Below the pieces are notes generated by a model. The model saw nothing but the letters and a program-made list of their open reading frames with translations, ran no database searches and had not been told where the DNA came from. Position numbers and translations under genes: made by a program. 36,432 bases of DNA from Sphaerochaetaceae bacterium (lineage in GTDB: Bacteria; Spirochaetota; Spirochaetia; Sphaerochaetales; Sphaerochaetaceae). Where the stretch lies: NCBI GenBank assembly GCA_028532915.1, contig JAQQAI010000040.1, positions 1-36,432 on the forward strand. The letters are read 5' to 3'. Of the stretch, positions 31,554-36,432 are shown piece by piece. The stretch's first letter is position 1; each line of letters starts with the position of its first letter.

Positions 31554-33701
31554 CTACATGAACAGGGCAAACAAATTATATTTACTGAATATCGAAACAG
31601 AGATGACAGAGACGATCGCCATTATCTTGATAAGAATATCGAGTGAAGGTCCGACAGTGTCTTTTAACGGATCACCGACGGTATCACCGACGACCGCAGC
31701 CTTATGGGCATTCGAACCTTTTCCTCCAAAGTGTCCATGTTCCACGTATTTCTTTCCGTTATCCCATGCTCCTCCTGCATTAGCAGTGTACAGAGCCAGC
31801 ATGACAGAAGATAATGTCGTTCCGATCAGCAGACCTCCTACGAATTCAGCTCCGAAGATGAATCCTGTAACCAGCGGAGTCGCTACCGAGATGAGAGCAG
31901 GAATCTTCATCTCCGAAAGGGCCCCCGCACTACTTATACTAATACAGGTAGTATAATCTGGCAATGATGTTCCCTGAATAATTCCGGGATCCGCCTTGAA
32001 CTGTCTTCTTACTTCCTGAACCATCTTACGTGCCGCATTGGCAACAGCTTCGATCAGAATTCCGCTGAACAGATAAGGAAGAGCTCCTCCAACCAGTGCT
32101 CCTACCAGCGTGAGAGGGTTGACCATGTTCAATATCATATCCACCCCGTGGGCAACGGTCTCTCCCGCCTGGGCATACAGATAAGAGGAGAACAGTGAAA
32201 GGGCTGCCAATGTAGCAGAACCGATCGCGAAACCCTTCCCGATGGCTGCAGTAGTGTTACCTACGGCATCGAGTTCATCTGTGATACCTCTCACCTCCGG
32301 GTGGAGTTTCGCCATCTCGCTGATACCGCCTGCGTTATCGGCGATAGGTCCGTATGTGTCGACGCTGACTGTGACTGTAACGAAACTGAGCATTCCGATG
32401 GCAGCCATCGCAACTCCGTACAATCCGGCAGTCATGTTCGCCGCGATAATCGCGACTCCCAGCACCAGAACAGGTCCGATGACACTGATCATCCCGACCG
32501 ACATCCCCTGAGTGATTGTCAGAGCAGGGCCTTCCTGACTCGAAGAGGAAATCTTCTGAGTTGGTCTGTAGTCGTAACTGGTGTAGTATTCAGCGATCTG
32601 CCCGATGATGATACCGCTGACGATACCCAATACAGCACAGACCCACGGTGAGAATGCCCCGAGAGCGAACCCGATCTCACCCAGTGCCTCTCCTTTGAAA
32701 ACCAGATAGGAGATCACGGCCGATGAAGCGATCGTCAGACCGGCTCCCATGAATGTAGCGGCGTTCAGCTCCTTGTGAGGATCACTCGATACTTTCTTGA
32801 CCAGAAGGAACAGGATTCCGACCATTGAAGAGAGGATTCCCACAGCTGCCACAAGAAGCGGTGCATAAATCAATTTGGACACGAGCGTCGCTGAAATATT
32901 ACCCTGAGAGAAATAGATGTATGCAGCCAGGATCATTGCTGATACCAGTGCGCCTACATAACTTTCAAGAAGATCTGATCCCAGACCGGCAACGTCTCCT
33001 ACGTTATCACCGACATTATCCGCTATGGTTGCAGGGTTTCTCGGATCATCTTCGGGAATACCGGCTTCAGTCTTTCCGACGAGGTCAGCTCCCATATCGG
33101 CGGCCTTGGTGTAGATTCCTCCTCCGACACGGTTGAACATCGCGATGATGGAACACCCCAGAGCATACGCGCTGATAGTCATGGTGAACGGGATATCACT
33201 GATTCCGAGCCAGTTCGTATGGAATACAAGATTCTCGGGTGCCACCTGATTCAGCAGCACGCCGAATACGAAATAGACGATCGCAAGCCCGAGCAGGGCG
33301 AATCCGCCGACAGCCAGACCCATTACAGATCCTCCTCTGAAGGCGACTCTCAGAGTCTTTCCGAGGCTCTTGGTAAGACGTGCCTCATTAGAGACCCTTA
33401 CGTTACTGATAGTCGCGATATTCATTCCGATCCATCCTGCACTGGCACTCATCACAGCACCGAGAATGAACGCAAAGGCACTGGTGACAGAAACGACAAC
33501 GCCAAGAAGAATCGCGATGATGATGACAACCTTCAGTATCACAGAGTATTCATGACGCAGAAAGGCTCTTGCCCCCTCCTGAATAGCGCCCGAGATCTGC
33601 TGCATCTCAGATGTACCAGGATCTTTTCTCTTAACTCCGTAGTAGTTGATTGCAGCGAAGGCAAGTGCTGCAACAGCCGCAATGATGATAAATCCGATCA
33701 T
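31554..33701 (-). CDS. hppA: K+-dependent membrane-bound pyrophosphatase (H+ or Na+ pumping)
   Basis: A 715-residue integral membrane protein with about 16 hydrophobic segments that couples pyrophosphate hydrolysis to cation export. The catalytic DDPRNPATIADNVGDNVGD stretch lies at 218-236. GNTTAAIGKG (481-490) has Ala and Gly at the positions that are Lys and Thr in K+-independent enzymes, so K+ dependence is expected. E246 in SDLLESYVG sits where Na+-pumping enzymes of the Thermotoga type carry their gate glutamate; some H+ pumps share it, so ion choice is unsettled. Start at 33701 has AGAGGA upstream. Likely regulates energy status and PPi removal during biosynthesis. Confidence 0.95.
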   Translation of the reverse strand: MIGFIIIAAVAALAFAAINYYGVKRKDPGTSEMQQISGAIQEGARAFLRHEYSVILKVVIIIAILLGVVVSVTSAFAFILGAVMSASAGWIGMNIATISNVRVSNEARLTKSLGKTLRVAFRGGSVMGLAVGGFALLGLAIVYFVFGVLLNQVAPENLVFHTNWLGISDIPFTMTISAYALGCSIIAMFNRVGGGIYTKAADMGADLVGKTEAGIPEDDPRNPATIADNVGDNVGDVAGLGSDLLESYVGALVSAMILAAYIYFSQGNISATLVSKLIYAPLLVAAVGILSSMVGILFLLVKKVSSDPHKELNAATFMGAGLTIASSAVISYLVFKGEALGEIGFALGAFSPWVCAVLGIVSGIIIGQIAEYYTSYDYRPTQKISSSSQEGPALTITQGMSVGMISVIGPVLVLGVAIIAANMTAGLYGVAMAAIGMLSFVTVTVSVDTYGPIADNAGGISEMAKLHPEVRGITDELDAVGNTTAAIGKGFAIGSATLAALSLFSSYLYAQAGETVAHGVDMILNMVNPLTLVGALVGGALPYLFSGILIEAVANAARKMVQEVRRQFKADPGIIQGTSLPDYTTCISISSAGALSEMKIPALISVATPLVTGFIFGAEFVGGLLIGTTLSSVMLALYTANAGGAWDNGKKYVEHGHFGGKGSNAHKAAVVGDTVGDPLKDTVGPSLDILIKIMAIVSVISVSIFSKYNLFALFM

Positions 33702-34042
33702 ATGACTTCCTCTAATATAAATAAAAGTGTATTAATTTCTGTGCGAAATCTCTGAATAACAGAAATGACCCACATTATTTTATCCACACGGATTCTATAC
33801 TATATTTTTATTTAAATCACTATCAGAATACGAATTTTCCGGCAAGTTATCTTTTTTTGTCATATAAGATAAGAAAAATCTTCCCATTTTTACCCTATCG
33901 ATAAATCCGTATCCAAAAATCACCCTTATCCGGGCAGAAAAAGAGCGCTTAAAACTTCCAGCCTGCATACTAGGATACTTACCATACGATAACATATTCA
34001 GAGTGACAGGTCACCCCTTCTTCTCTTTCTCACACCCATAAA
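33702..34042. other. AT-rich intergenic region upstream of the pyrophosphatase gene
   Basis: About 340 bp without a convincing gene. A 66-codon minus-strand frame at 33795-33995 lacks a ribosome site and family features. ATTTCTGT (33735-33742) and ACAGAAAT (33759-33766) form an 8-bp stem with a 16-base loop in the presumed leader of the pyrophosphatase mRNA. I could not define a clear promoter; several AT-rich hexamers compete. Confidence 0.5.
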
Positions 34043-34065
34043 AAAGAGGGGAAGGACCCCTCTTT
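34043..34065 (-). terminator. Rho-independent terminator after the radical SAM gene
   Basis: AAAGAGGGG (34043-34051) and CCCCTCTTT (34057-34065) form a perfect 9-bp stem with a five-base loop. On the minus strand it is followed by a short T-run. It lies 10 bases after the radical SAM stop. Confidence 0.9.
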
Positions 34066-34075
34066 ATTTTTGCTG

Positions 34076-35482
34076 TTATGAACTTTTCCGTCTTCTTTTT
34101 CTTCCAGGATCAGGGGCTCCCGGCCAGCTCTTATGCTCCATCTCGACAGAACGCGGATTTTCGCGCCATAGCCTGTCGGCGACAGGCGCCCAGGCGGCAG
34201 CTGCATCATCGGTCTTGGCTGCCAGATCTTCCACACTCTCGGTATGAATATACTCGGTGGAAACTGCCTTGCTCTCATTCACCATCTTCCGCAGATATTG
34301 AGGATTATCCAGAAGAGGACACGGTCTCAGATAGTTCTTGTTGAACGGCTGATGAGCCCGATACTGCTGGAAAAGCTGAGAGTGGAGAACTTCCAGGAGA
34401 GAGTGATCCTTGATAGATATGTCCGAATAATGGATGAAGGCGCACGGTTCGACATCACCTCTCGCATTTATGTGGAAATAGTTCCTTCCTCCTGCGATAC
34501 ATCCGTATACATATTCTCCGTCATTCCAGAAGTCCATCAGGAATATCGGCTTCGTCTTTCTGAATGTTCTCACCTGATGATACATGTACTCTCTCTGCTC
34601 GGGTGTCGCAATCAGTGAAGGAACAGCGTTTTTACCCACAGGGATATAGGTGAACAGCCATCCGAAGATCGCTCCGAGATCGATCATCGAATCGATATAC
34701 TCTTCACTTCCTACCGTCTCGCTGTTTTCACTGTGATAACAGGAAGAGAAACCGAACGGAACACCTTTCTTTCTCAACATCTTCATTGCATGCATCATCG
34801 TATCATAGGAACCCTCTCCTCTTCGCGCATCGGTCTCCTCTCTGCTTCCTTCCATACTGATCGCGAGGGTGAAGTTGCCGACCTCTCTCAGCTGTTCGGC
34901 AAATTCCTCATCGATGAGCGTCCCGTTGGTAAATGCCAGGAAATAGCAGTCATTATGTTTTCTTGCCAGTTCTATAAGATCCTTCCTTCTCACCAGAGGC
35001 TCTCCACCCGAGTAAAGGTACATGTAGATTCCCAACTCCTTCCCTTCGGTTATGATCCTGTCGATCAGTTCATTATCGAGAGAGTCTGTTCTGCCGTATC
35101 CTTCTGCCCAGCACCCTTTACAGTGAAGGTTGCATGCTGTGGTGGGATCGATCAGAATCGCCCACGGAATGTTGAGATCATACTTGTCTCTGTTATCTCT
35201 CAGTTTCTGATTTCCTTCCCATGCCGCATTCAGCACCAGGTTGTCGACCATCTTGTTGAGACAGTTCGGATCGATCGTATCGATGATATTATGGACCAGT
35301 TTGTAATTGTTGTCCCGTCTGTTCCAAGAGGTCCTGAAGTTGTTCAACTGCTTCTTATGAGTCTCATTACCCATAAAGTATTCGACCATCGGCAGTATAC
35401 GCTCAATGATCCCGTCAGGATTTTTCTTTATCACCTTCATCATCGTCATGATAGTCGAATGCATCGCATCTCTTTTATTCAT
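34076..35482 (-). CDS. Radical SAM enzyme with a SPASM-like C-terminal region
   Basis: A 468-residue radical S-adenosylmethionine enzyme. The cluster motif is C117-x3-C121-x2-C124 (ACNLHCKGCW), followed by YSGGEPLVR (SAM contact) and TNGTLIDEEF. Later cysteines (YGCIAGG, VEPCAF, RPCPLL) suggest an auxiliary iron-sulfur cluster as in SPASM proteins. An N-terminal region of about 100 residues precedes the barrel, and the tail is basic (GRKRRRKSS). Start ATG 35482 has GGAGG five bases upstream; a GTG four codons earlier is part of that site. No peptide substrate gene is seen. Co-directional with the SPW gene, separated by a hairpin. Confidence 0.9.
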   Translation of the reverse strand: MNKRDAMHSTIMTMMKVIKKNPDGIIERILPMVEYFMGNETHKKQLNNFRTSWNRRDNNYKLVHNIIDTIDPNCLNKMVDNLVLNAAWEGNQKLRDNRDKYDLNIPWAILIDPTTACNLHCKGCWAEGYGRTDSLDNELIDRIITEGKELGIYMYLYSGGEPLVRRKDLIELARKHNDCYFLAFTNGTLIDEEFAEQLREVGNFTLAISMEGSREETDARRGEGSYDTMMHAMKMLRKKGVPFGFSSCYHSENSETVGSEEYIDSMIDLGAIFGWLFTYIPVGKNAVPSLIATPEQREYMYHQVRTFRKTKPIFLMDFWNDGEYVYGCIAGGRNYFHINARGDVEPCAFIHYSDISIKDHSLLEVLHSQLFQQYRAHQPFNKNYLRPCPLLDNPQYLRKMVNESKAVSTEYIHTESVEDLAAKTDDAAAAWAPVADRLWRENPRSVEMEHKSWPGAPDPGRKRRRKSS

Positions 35483-35512
35483 ATCATCCTCCACGTATCG
35501 GTATATGAGAGA

Positions 35513-35544
35513 CCGGAGACTCCCTTTCAGGCCCGAGTCTCCGG
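35513..35544 (-). terminator. 10-bp hairpin between the SPW and radical SAM genes
   Basis: CCGGAGACTC (35513-35522) pairs perfectly with GAGTCTCCGG (35535-35544). No U-run follows on the minus strand, and the radical SAM ribosome site is about 20 bases downstream. It is either an attenuator or an mRNA stabiliser for the small membrane-protein gene. Confidence 0.65.
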
Positions 35545-35552
35545 CTAAGTCG

Positions 35553-35873
35553 CTATTCGCTCTTCTGCTGCAGAATCCAGATGGAGAGTACCACCATTAC
35601 CAATGTGATTATTCTCATGTTCCAGGCAGCACCGCCTGTGAACCCGATGATCCAGGGCGAGATAAACATGAAAATCGAGATGAACAGATAAGCCCAGGTG
35701 AAACCCTTCTGGTCGGGCTTGCGGACAGCCAGATAGATGATAACTGCAGTGACGATTCCGGCAATGACAGTGAAGACTGCCCCGGTTTGGAACGTAAAGA
35801 TCGCAGGTGAAAGAATCATCCAGAGAGCCAGCACGAAATTGATCCATCCAAGAGACTTTGATAATTTAGCCAT
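35553..35873 (-). CDS. SPW-repeat small membrane protein
   Basis: A 106-residue inner-membrane protein with four hydrophobic segments in two related halves: WINFVLALWMILSPAIFTF and LFISIFMFISPWIIGFTGG. Each half carries the SP(W/A) signature of the SPW repeat family, whose function is unknown. GGAGG precedes the ATG. It is the first gene before the radical SAM enzyme; shared expression is likely but a functional link is not established. Confidence 0.88.
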   Translation of the reverse strand: MAKLSKSLGWINFVLALWMILSPAIFTFQTGAVFTVIAGIVTAVIIYLAVRKPDQKGFTWAYLFISIFMFISPWIIGFTGGAAWNMRIITLVMVVLSIWILQQKSE

Positions 35874-35966
35874 GTACTTTCCTCCTATTTACAAGTGCTT
35901 TATATACATAGAGTAAATACGTGGGGATGAGGAAACAACTGTACGAAAGTATGGTTATGGTACTGT

Positions 35967-36432
35967 TCAGCCGATGAGATTGTGCCGACGGGCCGAATTT
36001 ACAGCCTGAGTTCTGTTTTTCACCTTGAGCTTGCGGTAGATATTCGAAGAATGCCATTTGACAGTCCGTTCTGAAAGACAGAGCCGGCCGGCGATCTCCT
36101 TGTTCGTTAAGCCCTGGGCGAACAGAGAAAGCACTTCGATCTCTCTGGTGCTGAGCAGTTCGTCTTCCTGTGCTTCATCTTTTTCGTGAAAATATTGAAG
36201 CAGATGACTGACAAACGATCTGTCTTTCTCGGAAAAGGTAAGGGAACACAGAACCTGCTTCATCAGAGGGCCTTCATCGGCCCACATCTGAATGATCCGG
36301 TGAACAGATGAGAACCTGAGCGCGGAAAGCAGAACCTTTCTGCATTTCTCTTTTTCATCGAGAAACCAGTAGCATTGAATGAGAATCAGTCGGGCTTCCA
36401 GTGAATGCATAGGCCACCCCAGCTGGGTTGCA
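35967..36432 (-). CDS. LuxR/MalT-type transcriptional regulator, C-terminal part
   Basis: The last about 154 codons of a gene that continues beyond the right edge: the frame is open from 36432 and the ATG at 36410 is internal. The end is a LuxR helix-turn-helix (LSTREIEVLSLFAQGLTNKEIAGRLCLSERTVKWHSSNIYRKL), and the preceding helical segment looks like the TPR-type sensor of large MalT/LAL regulators. It probably controls genes outside this window; the SPW gene downstream has its own ribosome site and possible promoter. Confidence 0.85.
   Translation of the reverse strand, partial: ATQLGWPMHSLEARLILIQCYWFLDEKEKCRKVLLSALRFSSVHRIIQMWADEGPLMKQVLCSLTFSEKDRSFVSHLLQYFHEKDEAQEDELLSTREIEVLSLFAQGLTNKEIAGRLCLSERTVKWHSSNIYRKLKVKNRTQAVNSARRHNLIG

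Noticed and set aside
33795-33995. 66-codon minus-strand open frame
   Set aside because: AT-rich intergenic DNA, no ribosome site, no similarity I recognise; it would overlap the likely pyrophosphatase promoter region.
34733-35548. 271-codon plus-strand open frame
   Set aside because: Antisense to the radical SAM gene; composition is typical of complementary reading.

Overview
This window looks like chromosomal DNA of a free-living or gut/anaerobic spirochaete, most like the Sphaerochaeta group. That placement is an inference from protein style: solute-binding proteins with cleaved leaders ending in motifs such as FATGTEE, FGAGQTEA and AQGGKE, many sugar and peptide ABC transporters, a membrane pyrophosphatase and no flagellar genes. 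No rRNA, tRNA, phage or insertion sequence is visible. Almost everything is carbohydrate or cell-wall metabolism, packed in operons with small overlaps and good Shine-Dalgarno sequences.

Positions 1-12356 form a murein (peptidoglycan) salvage locus. A minus-strand operon runs from a strong promoter at about 10391-10419 down to 1118: anmK, a five-gene oligopeptide ABC transporter (dppA-B-C-D-F type), an L-Ala-D/L-Glu dipeptide epimerase, a GNAT acetyltransferase and a beta-lactamase-fold serine hydrolase. Divergent from anmK is murQ with an RpiR/MurR-type regulator. Together they could import muropeptides, separate peptide from sugar, epimerise the L-Ala-D-Glu dipeptide, and convert anhydroMurNAc to GlcNAc-6-phosphate. 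A GntR/FCD regulator (523-1149) meets the operon tail to tail and carries a GTATAC palindrome over its own -10 box. A second such palindrome precedes a gene that runs off the left edge.

Positions 12361-18420 hold a second minus-strand operon: a GntR/FCD regulator under two identical 14-bp palindromes, a split transketolase (N and C subunits), a CUT1 sugar ABC transporter (binding protein and two permeases, no ATPase) and a small cupin. Positions 18507-26665 hold a third sugar system: a ribose-type (CUT2) ABC transporter, a class I mannose-6-phosphate-isomerase-like protein and a LacI regulator on the minus strand. Divergent from these are an M24-fold protein that has lost its metal ligands and a 2-hydroxyacid dehydrogenase. 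The divergent promoter region contains a nested LacI-type palindrome touching both -35 boxes. This pathway has no obvious described counterpart and is my main candidate for an undescribed system.

Positions 26735-36432 are more mixed. They hold a nitroreductase, a translationally coupled MutT-type Nudix hydrolase plus a 983-residue PLD/SF2-helicase/C-terminal-domain protein (repair or defence), an unknown 257-residue protein behind a K+-dependent membrane pyrophosphatase, a radical SAM enzyme with an SPW-repeat membrane protein, and the C-terminal end of a LuxR/MalT-type regulator cut by the right edge. Intercistronic hairpins follow several genes, including both of the binding-protein genes that start their transporter operons (after dppA and after the ribose-type binding protein).
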